Notes: a model not told the origin generated them from the sequence alone. DNA of 64,000 bases from Tricholoma matsutake (GCA_026075535.2 AP026550.1:3658001-3722000), one strand, 5' to 3'; positions 42,639 through 54,567 are shown, counted from the stretch's first letter. A program made the numbers and translations.

Positions 42639-43604
42639 ATGGGACCCGACACTACTGCTGCACCATCCATTTCTCTCATCAAGCTATCTGTCCAGTACAC
42701 CGGTGAAAAACTGGACAAGCTCAAATCTAACTACAAAGAATGGTGCAAGGAAATTATAATCACCTGCTCCCTAAACAGCCTTTACGAGTATGTTATGGGT
42801 GAGATCCAGGAACCTGACTCCACCAAACAATGTGCCCTTGTGAATTGGAAAGTGAACTCTCGTCTTGCATATGCGCTCATTGTGTCGAGCATCTCCCCCT
42901 CTGAGTGCCAGTTCCTTGATATCAAAAAGGGGCCTGATGTCAATTGGAAAGTACTTCAGGACCATCATCAGAAAGAAGGGCCCATCCACCAAGTCCAGCT
43001 TCTACAGCAGGCACTATCTGTTCAATGCACAAAGGATGTCCCCCTCCCCAAAACTGCAGAGAAGATATGTACCCTCATTGAGCAGGCTTTTGCCATGGGC
43101 AACATAAAGGCTGACCTCCTTTGTTGCATCCCTCTCCTTCATTCATTTAGTGACAATTTCCCTCATGCCCAATCCATTATTTCTCATGACATTGCTGCTT
43201 TGACTGATGCAGCCCCGTATGGTTCCAAGGATGTTCAGTTGTTTCTGGAGAACAAGCAGTCTTTGCTTGAGAATGACCACCAAAATGACTTGAGATTTCA
43301 TGTTGCACTCACAGCACAGTCCAAAAATAGCAGCCCTACCAATATACCTATTTGCGAGAACTCTGTGTGTAGAAAAAAAGGGCATACTAAGGCCTATTGT
43401 ATTAAACCTGGGGGCGGTATGGCAGGGAAGACTGTTGAGGAGTTGAAGGCTGCTTGTAAAGCAGCATGTGAGAAGAAGCCACTTGCTGCTAATCCTCCCA
43501 AGATTCCCATTACAGTCAAGGATATCAATGGCCATGCATTTACTGTCATGGTGGATTCAGACAACACCCCTTCCCCTGCATCAGAATTTGCAGGCCTAGC
43601 TTCT
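42639..43604 (+). pseudogene. Copia-B Gag
   Basis: ATG 42639 opens MGPDTTAAPSISLIKLSVQY with TGEKLDKLKSNYKEWCKEI. The zinc knuckle variant is CENSVCRKKGHTKAYC. The reading frame is open until Copia-C interrupts it at 43610 after EFAGLASDP, and the frame resumes at 50137. Gag packages element RNA into virus-like particles; here it is disrupted only by the insertion and later pol damage. Confidence 0.87.
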
Positions 43605-43609
43605 GATCC

Positions 43610-43864
43610 TGTTAAATGTATGATTCACCATCTCTCCATTTTACTTCTATCCTACTTCTATTCCATGTCTTATCACTTGTAGTTACACTCATGGGCACTT
43701 AGAGTAGTTTCCACCTTGTGTTTATCACTGTTTGTTTCACAGTATGTAGACTGTGTTTTGCACTCTTCAGTTGCTCACTCTGGACTCCAGCTGTTCAGTC
43801 TATCTGAGTCTCCCTTCACAGTTGCTAGGTTAAACTGCACTAAAGGCAACCTCAGACTTTAGCA
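43610..43864 (+). repeat. 5' LTR of Copia-C
   Basis: 255 bp, TGTTAAATGTATG to CTTTAGCA. Shorter than the 3' LTR because it lacks one copy of a ~54-bp internal direct repeat and about 10 bp near GACTG. Confidence 0.9.
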
Positions 43865-43875
43865 GGTTATGGGCC
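43865..43875 (+). promoter_or_regulatory. primer-binding site of Copia-C
   Basis: GGTTATGGGCC immediately after the 5' LTR, identical to those of Copia-A and Copia-B although the families differ. Confidence 0.8.
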
Positions 43876-44347
43876 CTGCACCCTAGCGACTTCAAATCAA
43901 CTCCAATCACTCTGAAACCACTCTCAGTGAATTCCCTGACCTCAATAACCCCCCAGCACCTACAATTTCCATTCTGTGTGCCTTGGTTGTTGGTCAACAA
44001 GCACTTGTTGGAGTTATCACACTTTTCCCACCAAATTCAACGTTCCTCGTCGCCCACTGGTCGGATCGCTTAGTCCTTTTTCTAGGACACTTGGGGACAT
44101 ACCCCCCACCTCCCGTTAACACCGATAGTCGAACGCGCCCACGGTTCCTGCTCAGCACTCATCGCGAATCTGAAACACCAAACACTCAAATTACACCCTT
44201 CGCTCAAATCGTCTCGCGCGCGCCCAATTCAAATGCTATCGTCGAACGGATTCGACAGGCAGATTTGGCACCTTCCCTTCCCTCGAACGCGCCTACGCTT
44301 ACCCCAATCGCGCCCATGCTCGCTTCTCAGCGCATTGTTCTGCAAAC

Positions 44348-45681
44348 ATGTCCAACTCATCACCTAATTTCCCAAAGCTCAACAATCGCAATTATGCCTC
44401 CTGGAAGGATCAGATGGCTGCCTGGGGATGTAAACAGGGGTGGTGGAGGGTTGTGACTGGTGATATACAGGAGCCTAGCCCTGGGGATGCAGAGGCACGT
44501 CATTTGTGGTTTCAACTAGTGGATAAGGGGGCTGGGGGCATTTATTTGCATATTGAGGATGACCAGAAGCATCACCTGGGTGGGGTTTTTGACGATCCAA
44601 AGAAGATGTGGGAGCTGTTGGAGAGAGGGAATCAATCAAAGAAGCCTTGTATGCACTTCAATACCTATGATGACTTATTCTCTGTTAGGAAACAAGAGAG
44701 TGAGGGCCTGGAAGGTCTCATAGCTCGCGTTTCTGAGAAGGTCTGTGCTATCAAGGATCTCCGTCCCTCTGGCTTCACCCTCGATGACCTTGACAATGAA
44801 CTTCACTCCATGGCTCTCATCCATGCCCTTCCCGATGAATATTCCTCATTCATCTCTTCCCTCATGCTCATCGACAATCTTGATCGCTCTACTATTCATG
44901 AAGCGTTCAGGAATGAGCAATTAAACCGTGAACATCATTCTGGGTTCTCCAGTGACTCCACATCTGGTACTGCTCTAGCCACCTCTTCAGTTATTGGTTT
45001 ACTCTGCAACTTTTGTGGATTTCAAGGTCATACCCTACCTCAGTGCAGGAAATTCCTTGCTGCAAAGACGGAGGCACGTAAACCCAAGCAGTCTCACGTT
45101 GCTAACACCTCTACAACCACATCCTCCACATCACCTTCCTCTCCTGAAAGCGCAGCTGTTGCTACTGCCATTTCAGTCGCTGAGTTTGCTGGGAATGCAA
45201 GTTATCGTTCCTCTCAACCCACTCCTACTTCAACCACAACTTACCTTTGGAATGCAGACACAGGGGCCACGTCTCATATGATGCCTCATCACAACTAGCT
45301 TCATGATTATACCCCTTTTCATGTCCCAATTCATCTTGTGGACAATACTATTGTCTATTCTGAAGGTGTAGGAAGTGTGGTGTTTAAACCAATTATTGCA
45401 GGAAAAGAATTGAGGGCTGTCGAGTTTACTCGTGTTTTGCATGTCCCCGATCTCCAGAACAATCTCCTCTCAGTCTTGTATTTACCCCATCAATGTGGTA
45501 TTGACATTTATATCTCTGCCAATGAACTTGCGATGATATTCTTACTTGATGGTGAACACCTTTCATGGCTCCCATTGATGAGAACAATTCCGCATTTCTT
45601 GCTGGGACTACTGAGGTGTTCACCGAGCATGCTCACTGCTCCATATCCACTCTTCCTGCAGACCGCAATCTCTGGCATTGT
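44348..45681 (+). pseudogene. Copia-C Gag and protease
   Basis: ATG 44348 opens MSNSSPNFPKLNNRNYASWK, with WWRVVTGD, a UBN2-type gag core (LIARVSEKVCAIKDLRPSGF, ALIHALPDEYSSFISSL) and zinc knuckle CNFCGFQGHTLPQC. The protease site is WNADTGATSHM, just before a TAG at 45296. Coding continues past it (DNTIVYSEGVGSVVFKPI, RVLHVPDLQNNLLSV) with a frameshift near 45560, up to DRNLWH where the solo-LTR-like element enters at 45682. Confidence 0.87.
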
Positions 45682-46851
45682 TGATAGGTCGTCTTCTTGG
45701 CTCAAGGACCGATTCAACACTTTAGCATCATTCTAATTACATCGGCTAACTCCTACGACGTCCCAGATGCAGCACGACACACTCTATCAATCACGATATC
45801 AGATCGACCGCATAGAAACATCACCAGCGACATCGATAGTATCAAAAGACCACACCGCACAACCTTAGGACTACCCCGAAAGTCCCTAAGATTCCCCTAC
45901 ATGACCACCGAACATCCCCGACCAACTTCGAACAAGCCACAACTGCAATCGACCATCGTCGACCATCATCGAGCGTCATCGATCGATATCGAGAAACTAC
46001 GAGCGACATTGGGTGCCGCCTTCATTATCTAAATGGTGGAAGACCATGCACTAGGACATATTCCAACTCGTGTTCAAACCTGCTGATCATAGGTCAGCTT
46101 CATTCCAAGTCCCTATCGTGCACAGAACCCACTGGACGCATTATTGTGAGACTTAGCGCAGTTTATACACAAAGGACAGTCTCTTTTAGTTCTTTCCCTT
46201 TATTACTCTTTCATCATATGATATATATATCTTTCTTGTTCGGATTCCAGTCTCCTTTATGGCCTTGTGCCTTAACTCATATCTTTTGCCTCATGTTCTA
46301 CACATGTTTCTCATTCCATTTTAGGAAGTTTCTTTAAAACATATAAAACTCTGTAGTATCTACTTGAAAACAAAAAGAAATCGTCTTCACATATCGTCTC
46401 GTATACAGTTCTAAGCATCCGATCAGCTTTCTAAAACAATCTAAGTCTCTGTGGGTTTTCTCGATCGACGAGAAACCTCTGCAATCGTCGCATCCTCGAT
46501 CCTCCCTCGATCCTCTCGTCATTAGTTCTAGCAACCCTTCCAACACTTCATAGCAGTTTGCCGCACCCTTCATATACCATCGACCTATCGAAAGGTCCCC
46601 AGAATTCACATATCGACCATCGACGATAAAACTTGTTTGCCGTTGATCTCATCGATCGATACTCGATTGGACCACAACAAATGCCTTCGTCTCGCATAAC
46701 ACTACCTTCATGACTAGTGTTAACTAGTAATCTTATCAGAGGTTTGACCACGAACTTTCGGAACGTCTCACAACCCTCCTCTGACTCATTGCAAACATCA
46801 TTGATTGCCTCATCGGCAGTTCTGGTGGTTTTCCTGGGTTGAGCATCATCA
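45682..46851 (-). mobile_element. 1,170-bp solo-LTR-like element inside Copia-C
   Basis: Reading on minus it begins TGATGATGCTCAACCCAGGA and ends CCTATCA, as the copies at 31571 and 62465. The flanks are TTGT (45678-45681) and TCGT (46852-46855), a 4-bp duplication differing by one CpG transition. It splits Copia-C inside the H-x4-H motif of the pre-integrase domain (LWH / HRCFAHHGYD). Interior is rich in ATCGA words without a long tandem array. Confidence 0.75.
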
Positions 46852-49774
46852 TCGTTGTTTTGCTCATCATGGCTACGATGTTGTCAATAAGATTGTGAAG
46901 GATGAGCTGGTGACTGGTATGCGTATTAATATGCATGCCAAACCAGACCCTATATGCGAACCTTGTTTAGCTGGCAAGATGAATGCACATCCATTCCCCA
47001 CTTCCTCCAGTTGTGCTGCCAATCCCCTTGATCTCATCCACTCTGATTTGCATGGTCCCTTCAAAACACGTACTCACTCTGGGTATTGTTACTGGATCAC
47101 TTTCATTGATGACAATACTCATTTCTGCTCCAAATACTTCCTTTGTACCAAAGATCAGGCATTTAATGCATTCAAGTTATTCAAAGTGAAAGCTGAGAAT
47201 CACTGGAATCGCAAAATCAAGGCTATGATTGATGACAAGGGAGGCGAGTACATGTCTAATGAATTCCTTGCATTCACAGATCAGTGTGGGATTGGACGTT
47301 TGCATACTGTTCGTAATCGACCTCAACAGAATGGCGTTGCTGAACGAGCAAACTGCAGTATTGAGGAACACACTACTGCCATGCTTTATGAAGCTGGTTT
47401 ACCTCCTTCTTTCTTGGGTGAGGCTGTCGATGCATACATCACAGTCCAGAACAAGTGTCCCACTCATTCCCTCTCGGAGAAAACCCCCTTTGAACTCTGG
47501 CATAAGCATAAACCAGATGTCTCAAATCTCTGAGTTTGGGGTTGTGCTGCATATGTTCACATCCAGAAGGATAAGCATACTGGGATTGGCTCTCACATGG
47601 AGAAGTGTGTCTTCATTGGCTACCCTGAGGGTTACAAAGCCTGGAAATTCTACAATCCTGTGACCAAGCATACTGTGATCTGTGAATGCGCTGAATTTGA
47701 TGAGCGCTATTTTCCTGGTCTCAAACACACTTGGAACAAGCCACCTGTTGATCCCTCTTCCCCTCTCATCATGTCCAAGTATCTTACACCTTTGATGGTT
47801 CCTGATCTTAGTGACATTGATCCTGGACCTGTACAGGCAATTCTTCCTTCTGGTGTAACTGATCTTGATGATGATCCTGTTCCATCTCAATCTCCTGCTC
47901 AATCTCCTACTCCTCCTGCTTCTTCTCCTCCTGCTAATACTACCCCTCACACTCCCACTCCTCCTACTCAGACACCTGCTGTATCTCCACCTCAGACCCC
48001 AATTTCATCTCCTCCTCCATCACTTCCTCCACTTTTAGAGCGTCGAGCTGCTAATCCACGCAAGAATGCTGGATTGCCACCATGGGCTTGGAATGAGCCC
48101 CTTGCTCCAATCCCAGCTCCACAATTCGATCAACCTTCATCTGATGATGAGTCTGGTCCAGTTGTTGGTGATGGTTTGGATTCTAGTATTGATCTTGCAT
48201 TATCTACTCATTATGTGGACCCACAGTCATTCAAGGAGGCTATGAAGCACTCAGATGCGCGAAAATGGCAGGAGGCAGCAAATGCAGAGATGAACAATTA
48301 TTTTGAGAATGGGACTTGGGATTATGTGGAGTTACCTCCTGGTGCAAAGGTAGTTGGATGCAAATGGGTTTTTAACCTCAAGCATAATGCTGATGGCTCC
48401 ATTGAGCATTACAAAGGTTGGGTTGTGGCTAAGGGTTTCACCCAATGCCCTGGTTTTGAATATGCAGAAGATGCTACGTTCTCCCCAGTTTATCGTCCTG
48501 CTTCACTTCGGCTAATTCTTGCATTGGCTGCAAGGAAAGACCTCCACCTTTTCTCTCTTGACATCTCCCATGCTTTCTTACTTGGGAAAGAACTTGAGGA
48601 AGTCATCTACATGCGCCAACCCGAGGGTTTCCATCAAGGTAACCCAAACACAGTTTGTCTGCTCCATAAACCTCTCTATGGGTTGAAACAGTCTGCTCGC
48701 AACTAGAATGCTTGCCTCCATGAGGTATTGACAGCTATGGGATTTACACGCTGTGAAGCGGACCATGCTGTTTATATTTACACATGAGGTGAAGTCAGGG
48801 TAATTGTTCCAATCTTTATCGATGACATTACTCTTGCTGGGACTTCTACTTCTGCCATTGACAAGGTAGTTGAAGATCTCAAATCCCATTTCAAACTTTG
48901 TGATCTCAATTCCTACTTGGCATCCACATTACTTGTGACCTCACAAATCACACCATCTCCCTCTCCCAATGTCAGTACATCGTTGATGTGCTTGAACACT
49001 TTGGTATGTCAGATTGCAGACCTGTCTTGACTCCCATGGATCCCTCCCTTTCATTGACTTCTGACATGTGCCCCAAAACAGAGGAAGATGTTGCAGAAAT
49101 GTGCAATGTTCCTTATTTGGTTGCTGTTGGGTCTTTGATGTACCTTGCCACCACCACCTGTCCGGACATTGCTTATACAGTTGGTGTACTTGGTCGTTTC
49201 AACCACAACCCTGGTCCTCATCATTGGCTTGCAGTCAAGCATCTACTTCACTATCTCAAGGGTACTATGGACTCTAGTCTATGGACCTGATGAGGATGGT
49301 AGTGAGTTATTCACAACTTACACTGATGCTGACCATGGTGGTAACAAGGATAATGGTCACTCAACTGGTGGCTATTTGACTTGTGTCGGTGGAGGTGCAG
49401 TTGACTGGCGGAGTTGGTTACAACCTTTTGTGATGCTTTCCACCACAGAGGCTGAGTTTGTTGCTGCAGTAGAGGCTGGAAAGGAAATCAAGTGGACTCA
49501 CAGCATTTTACAGGAATTTGGATATCCTGTTGATCATTCGTCCACTCTCTTCATTGATAACCAGTCCGCTCTCACTGTTTCCAAAAACCCAGAGCACCAT
49601 GGATGAATGAAGCACCTTGATCTCAAGTACTACTGGCTACGCGATGAAGTTGAAGCTGGCACCATTTCCCCTGTCTATATCCCCACCACTGATCAACTTG
49701 CCGACATTCTTACCAAGGCACTACCTCGTGTAACAGTGGAAAAATTCTGGACTCTTCTTGGTTTAAAGGTGTGA
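46852..49774 (+). pseudogene. Copia-C integrase, reverse transcriptase and RNase H
   Basis: Integrase: CFAHHGYDVVNKIV, CEPCLAGKMNAHPFP, then LIHSDLHGPFKTRTHSGY (Asp), AMIDDKGGEYMSNEFL (Asp) and RPQQNGVAERANCSIEEHT (Glu). In-frame TGA at 47531 precedes VWGCAAYVHIQKDKHTG. A Pro/Ser/Thr-rich linker follows, then RT: GCKWVFNLKHNADGSIEHYK, FSLDISHAFLLGKELEEVIY, LLHKPLYGLKQSARN, a TAG at 48704, a TGA at 48785 and the catalytic IFIDDITLAG. RNase H: TYTDADHGGNKDNGHSTGG, STTEAEFVAAVEAGKEIKW, a TGA at 49604 and MKHLDLKYYWLRDEVEAGT to the stop near 49774. A frameshift lies near 49270. Confidence 0.88.
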
Positions 49775-49802
49775 TTTCAGCTATTTTGAGAGTTGCTTTA
49801 TC

Positions 49803-49811
49803 AAGGGGGGG
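49803..49811 (+). promoter_or_regulatory. polypurine tract of Copia-C
   Basis: AAGGGGGGG directly precedes the 3' LTR, the expected plus-strand primer. Confidence 0.8.
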
Positions 49812-50131
49812 TGTTAAATGTATGATTCACCATCTCTCCATTTTACTTCTATCCTACTTCTATTCCATGTCCTATCACTTGTAGTTACACTCATGGGCAC
49901 TTAGAGTAGTTTCCACCTTGTGTTTATCACTGTTTGTTTCACAGTATGTAGACTGCAGAGTCCGGAGTTTTGCACTCTTCAGTTGCTCACTCTGGACTCC
50001 AGGTACTGTACTCCTTATTGTCTCATATAATAACTAGTTGCTCACTCTGGACTCCAGCTGTTCAGTCTATCTGAGTCTCCCTTCACAATTGCTAGGTTAA
50101 ACTGCACTAAAGGCAACCTCAGACTTTAGCA
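49812..50131 (+). repeat. 3' LTR of Copia-C
   Basis: 320 bp. Carries a tandem pair of TTGCTCACTCTGGACTCCAG with an intervening GTACTGTACTCC... segment, which the 5' LTR has only once. Confidence 0.9.
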
Positions 50132-50136
50132 GATCC

Positions 50137-51523
50137 TATACCCACCGCTTCTACTGACATGGACGAGTATGAGGGTTGGGTCATCATTGAGGAGGAGCCC
50201 ACTACCACAGTCAACTGGAATGACCATACCTCTACCCCCATTGACAGTGCACTCACTGTAGAGCCCCTCAACCAGATGTGCCGCTCAGTTCTCACTACTC
50301 ATGATTTTCCTTTCATTATTGACTCTGGTGCAACAGTACATATCTCGCCTAAGAAGTCTGATTCTCTCAAACTCCACCCCATTCCACCCCAATCTGTCAA
50401 AGGCATTGGCAGTTCATCTATAGCTGCTGTGGGTGTTGGTGACATAAAGTTAAGAATAGCCTGAGGCGCATCAATTACATTATGTAACATGCTCTATATT
50501 CCAAATTCCACAGTCCGACTGATTTCAGTGGGCATGCTGGCAGATGACTCAAATGCTGTTGCACATTTTGATAGTGATACATGCTGGGTCACTGACAAAC
50601 ATACCGGAGCTCACATAGCCCATGGTTTGTGCATATCCAAGAAGCTTTACACACTTGACATCATTACAGCTTTGGTTGATCACACGTTTACCATACACAA
50701 ATCTCCCAACCTTGAGACATGGCATCACCGCCTTGGTCATGCAAATTACCAGTCTATCTGGGATATGGCCAAAAAAGGCACTCTCACTGGTATGCCTATT
50801 ACATCCATCCCAAAACCATCCAAATGTAGATCTTGCATGCTTGGTAAACAGTTGAAGACCCCTGTCCCAAAGAAGCCATGAAGAGGGGCCAGGTCACAAG
50901 GCAACAAGGAGACTGGAGAAGGTGTGGGTCGATCTGTCTGGACCCCATGCAGTTAAATCGCGTACAGGGAATCTTTATGTCATGGATATTGTAGACAACT
51001 ATACTTCCTTTCCGTGGACTATACCACTCCATAACAAAGATGACTCTTTCTCTGAGTTACAAGCTTGGGAACTTGCTCGAGAAAATGAGACAGGACTCAA
51101 AGTCGGCACTTATATCACTGATAATGGCGAGCTTAAATCCCATGAGATGGAAAATTGGCTGAAGACTCATGGTACGGATCAACGTTTCACAGCTCCACAC
51201 ACTTCTGCACACATGGGCTGAGTAGAGCGCATGCATAGAACATTGATGGCTAAGGCCTGTACAATGCATATATATGCAGGATTACCCCTGTTCCTCTGGG
51301 ATGAGTTTTATCTCACTGCATCTCATCTACATGCCAAGACCACCACTTGTTCACTTGCAGGATCAACTCCTTGGGAACTTTGGTACAGCAAAAAACCCAA
51401 CTATTCATATCTATGAGAAATCAGGTGCAAAGCTTTCCTCCTTATTCCAAAAAAGGATAACCCCAAGATATTTGAATGTTCCATTGAATGTGTCCTGATT
51501 GGGTATGACTCAAGGTCTAAGTC
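50137..51523 (+). pseudogene. Copia-B protease and integrase
   Basis: Resumes the frame left at 43604: EYEGWVIIEEEPTTTVNW, protease FIIDSGATVHISP, then TGA at 50462 inside IA-stop-GASITL. The pre-integrase domain is NLETWHHRLGHANYQSIW, CRSCMLGKQLKTPVPKK; a one-base frameshift lies at about 50877. Integrase: WVDLSGPHAVKSRTGN, YITDNGELKSHEMENWLK, FTAPHTSAHMG, TGA (51219), VERMHRTLMAKACTMHIYAG, TGA (51414), and CVLIGYDSRSKSYRC before the MITE. Confidence 0.86.
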
Positions 51524-51533
51524 ATACAGGTGT

Positions 51534-52010
51534 AAGGCAAGGCAGGGGTAGGGGTATACCCTTGTGTTTTTGGGCTAAGGGTATGAGGGATAAGGGTAGG
51601 GGTTTGGAAGTTCATACCCTTGCATACCCATGTACCCTTACTAATGGTACAGGGGTATGACAGGGGTATGCTTATCAAATGATATTTTCAGCTACAAAGA
51701 CTCCTATTCAAGATTTTCATCAATTAAATTCATATTTTGGGATTGTCCAACATGATAATGGCTTTCATATGTTAATAAGAGGTATTAATATGTGATATTA
51801 ATAGTAAATACAACAGTTATCAACATTTTTCAAATGAAATTTGCTCTAAATATGTTGATTTTGTCCCAAACCCTTGTACCCTAGACAAACCCTCCCATAC
51901 CCTTGGCAACCCTTATATGTTTCCATACCCTTACCCCTAAGGGTAGGGTGTTCAGGGGTAGGGGTAAGGGTATGAGATTTGACACCCAGGGGTAACCCCT
52001 GCCTTGCCCT
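51534..52010. mobile_element. 477-bp MITE, probably hAT-like, inside Copia-B
   Basis: Terminal inverted repeats A[A/G]GGCAAGGCAGGGGT at both ends; flanks repeat ATACAGGTGT (51524-51533 and 52011-52020), giving an 8-10 bp duplication. Removing it rejoins the Copia-B frame. The interior is packed with GGGTA and TACCC words (AGGGGTATG, CATACCCTTA) in both directions. No coding capacity. Confidence 0.82.
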
Positions 52011-52020
52011 ATACAGGTGT

Positions 52021-54162
52021 TATAATTGTACCACATGCAAAGTTCATAATTCCTATCATGTTAGATTCCTGGAAAGTCACAATGGCCACATGCCACCTGC
52101 GCCCATGGCACTGGATGACAATGATACCAATGAGAAGCCATGGAGCACACAGCCCTTTCTGACTCCTCTATCATTGAATAACAATGATGACAATGAGTCC
52201 TTTCATGACCAAGCGCAACCCTTGGCACTTACTCCTGATAATGCAGAGCATCAGTTGATACTGCCCCAGCCCCATGTACACTGATCCACCTGTGTACCGA
52301 TACCAACAGAGAAAAGTCCAAGTGGGGGTCCTGTCATCACTAGAATGGAAATTGCCATTTGTGAGTCTCAAGAGAGTGCTGCTCAAATCAAAGAGGCATG
52401 GCGGGAACATAGAGCAGCCAATGTTGCCACCAGATCAGATCAAATACCCATCGATCATGATTGTGATGTCATAGAAGATCTTTGTTGATCATTCAATGAT
52501 CTTGATCTAGTTGATCAAGTGCATCAACTCCAGGCCCTGATCTTGGAGATGGTTGATTTTGATCCAGAATCACTTCAATTTGAGGATGAGCCAAAAACAT
52601 GGGATGAGGCAAAGAACTCAGCCAATGCTGCACACTGGGAACAGGGTTACTGTGATGAGCTGCAGTCCCTAAAAGAAATGGGGGTCTACAAGTTAATACC
52701 ACACTCAGATGTCCCTCAGGGTAAGCACATCCGGAAGGGGAAATCTGTCTTCCACATCAAGCGCAATGAAATTGGCACCGCAGTTAGATGGAAAGTATGG
52801 CTCATCTTCAGAGGTCATGGGCAGATTTATGGGAAGAACTATACCAAAACTACCTCACTGACCACATGCATGGAATCTTGGCACATTCTCTTACATATTG
52901 CAGCCTCTCTTGGATGGGATGCACAGCAAATCAATATAAAAATGGCCTTTCTCTACGGCTTACTCCCAGATGTCGAAGTACAATGTATGCAACAGCCCAC
53001 TGGTTTTGAGGAACCGGGAAAGGAGGACTGGGTGTGGCAACTCCAGCATGGCTTATATGGCATGAAACAAAGTGGCCATATCTGGAATCAAACTCTCAAT
53101 GCCCAGATGCTAGATTGGGGATTCACTCATCTATCTTGCGAATCTTCCATCTATTATCACAAAACTGATGGCGGAATAATTATCACTGCTGTGCACATTG
53201 ATAATTTTTTAGCCATTGTTGATTTCAAAGAGGAAAATGAGCATTTCAAGAATCAATGCATGAGGTGTGGACCATATCCAAATTAGGGATGGCCCATTTT
53301 ATTATGGGTATTGCTGTTACTTGGGACCACAACACACACACTGTCACACTTTCTCAGACGGCCCTTATTGACAAGGTTGTCAAACAATTCAGACAAAAGG
53401 ACACTTACCCAGTATCTGCTCCTCTCGAGCCCAGTTCAAAACTATGCCACTCTGATCAATGGTCTCTCTCATCAACCACCAGAAATGCTCTTCTCAAACT
53501 CCCTTACTGCTCTCTCATAGGGTGCTTACTTTATTTGGTGATTTCTACCTGTCCAGATATTTCTTATGCAGTCCAACAGCTCTCACAGTACCTAGATTCA
53601 TATTCATCCGAACACTGGGATGCTGCTATAAGACTGGTACGCTATCTTAAAGGCACCAGGGATCTCAAACTTCACCTGGGCAGCCACCTTCCCATCACCT
53701 TACATGCATTTACTGACTCAGATTGGGCCAACTGTCTCAATACGCATCGAAGTGTGGGCAGTTATGTTTGCTCCCTCGGGTCTGGTGCAGTCTCTTAAGC
53801 TGCTCATAAGCAGAAAGTTGTTGCAGCATCCACATGCAAGGCGGAATACATTGCAGCATTTGAAGCTGAAAAAGAGTGCATTTGGCTACGCATGTTACTT
53901 AATGCTATCAGTTACCAACAAAATATGCCTACAATTATCTCTTGCAATAACAATGCCACTAAAACCCTATCGGAGGACCCCCTACTCCACTCCTGCATCA
54001 AGCACATCAACATCAAATAACATTTCCTGCATGAGCATGTCCAGTTCAGTGACTTAAATATTGCCTATGTGAACACCCGCGATAATGTTGCCAACATGTT
54101 CACCAAAGCGTTGGATGCCAAACAATTTGTACATCTCTGCAACTACCTTGGCCTTCATTAAT
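52021..54162 (+). pseudogene. Copia-B linker, reverse transcriptase and RNase H
   Basis: CYNCTTCKVHNSYHVRFLES is followed by an acidic linker with TGA at 52282 and 52486, then QFEDEPKTWDEAKNSANAAH, RT blocks SLGWDAQQINIKMAFLYGLL, LQHGLYGMKQSGHIWNQTLN and the catalytic region AVHIDNFLAI, where the usual DD reads DN. A frameshift lies near 53270, then GMAHFIMGIAVTWD, RNase H SDSDWANCLNTHRSVGSYV, a TAA at 53797 where Copia-A has Trp, VAASTCKAEYIAAFEAEKE, a TAA at about 54019 where Copia-A has Tyr, and VNTRDNVANMFTKALDAKQF. Confidence 0.86.
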
Positions 54163-54202
54163 GTGATTCCATGTGAGGAGGAGTCTTCATGGTGAGGAGG
54201 AG

Positions 54203-54562
54203 TGTTGAGAATGCACATGCCTGCAGTCGCCTTGCTAAGAATACACCGTGAGTATTGTTTTGATGCAAAAGGGAAAGGCTAAATATAGTGCATGCATCAA
54301 AACAATACTCACGGTGGGCCCTCTTTATCTCTAATTCTCTTTGTTATACACAATACATATATATATACAGTGCATACTTTAGTTACCACCTCAGTCACTT
54401 GTACAGAGACTGAGGTGAGCACAGTTTATACCACTTACTTATATGCCTATACTTACTGTACCTATTAGATGATCTTATTTGTACTAGGTACAGTATACAT
54501 GAATAGAGTCACTTGTACAGAGACTGAGATGATCTTATTTGTACTAGGATCACTTTTCTACA
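54203..54562 (+). repeat. 3' LTR of Copia-B, with internal inversion
   Basis: Same length as the 5' LTR but the segment between two 24-bp inverted arms (54244-54267 and 54293-54316; CACCGTGAGTATTG... / ...CAATACTCACGGTG) is in opposite orientation to the 5' LTR (AAAGGGAAAGGCTAAATATA here against TATATTTAGCCTTTCCCTTT there). Confidence 0.88.
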
Positions 54563-54567
54563 GTATC

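Larger units (their letters stand above)
43610..50131 (+). mobile_element. Copia-C: LTR retrotransposon inserted in Copia-B
   Basis: 5' LTR 43610-43864 and 3' LTR 49812-50131, flanked by the 5-bp duplication GATCC (43605-43609 and 50132-50136). It encodes gag, protease, integrase, RT and RNase H in one direction, broken by a solo-LTR-like insertion, TGA and TAG stops and frameshifts. Aligned LTR parts differ by only about two substitutions, so it is younger than Copia-A and Copia-B. Different Copia family, with a classical CX2CX4HX4C knuckle. Confidence 0.92.
42069..54562 (+). mobile_element. Copia-B: LTR retrotransposon hosting Copia-C and a MITE
   Basis: LTRs at 42069-42429 (361 bp) and 54203-54562 (360 bp) are flanked by the 5-bp duplication GTATC (42064-42068 and 54563-54567). 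Its own sequence is about 5.5 kb once Copia-C (43610-50131) and the 477-bp MITE (51534-52010) are removed. Order: LTR, primer-binding site, gag, [Copia-C], protease, integrase, [MITE], RT, RNase H, polypurine tract GGTGAGGAGGAG, LTR. At least five in-frame TGA, two TAA and a frameshift show it is dead. Sister family of Copia-A. Confidence 0.92.
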
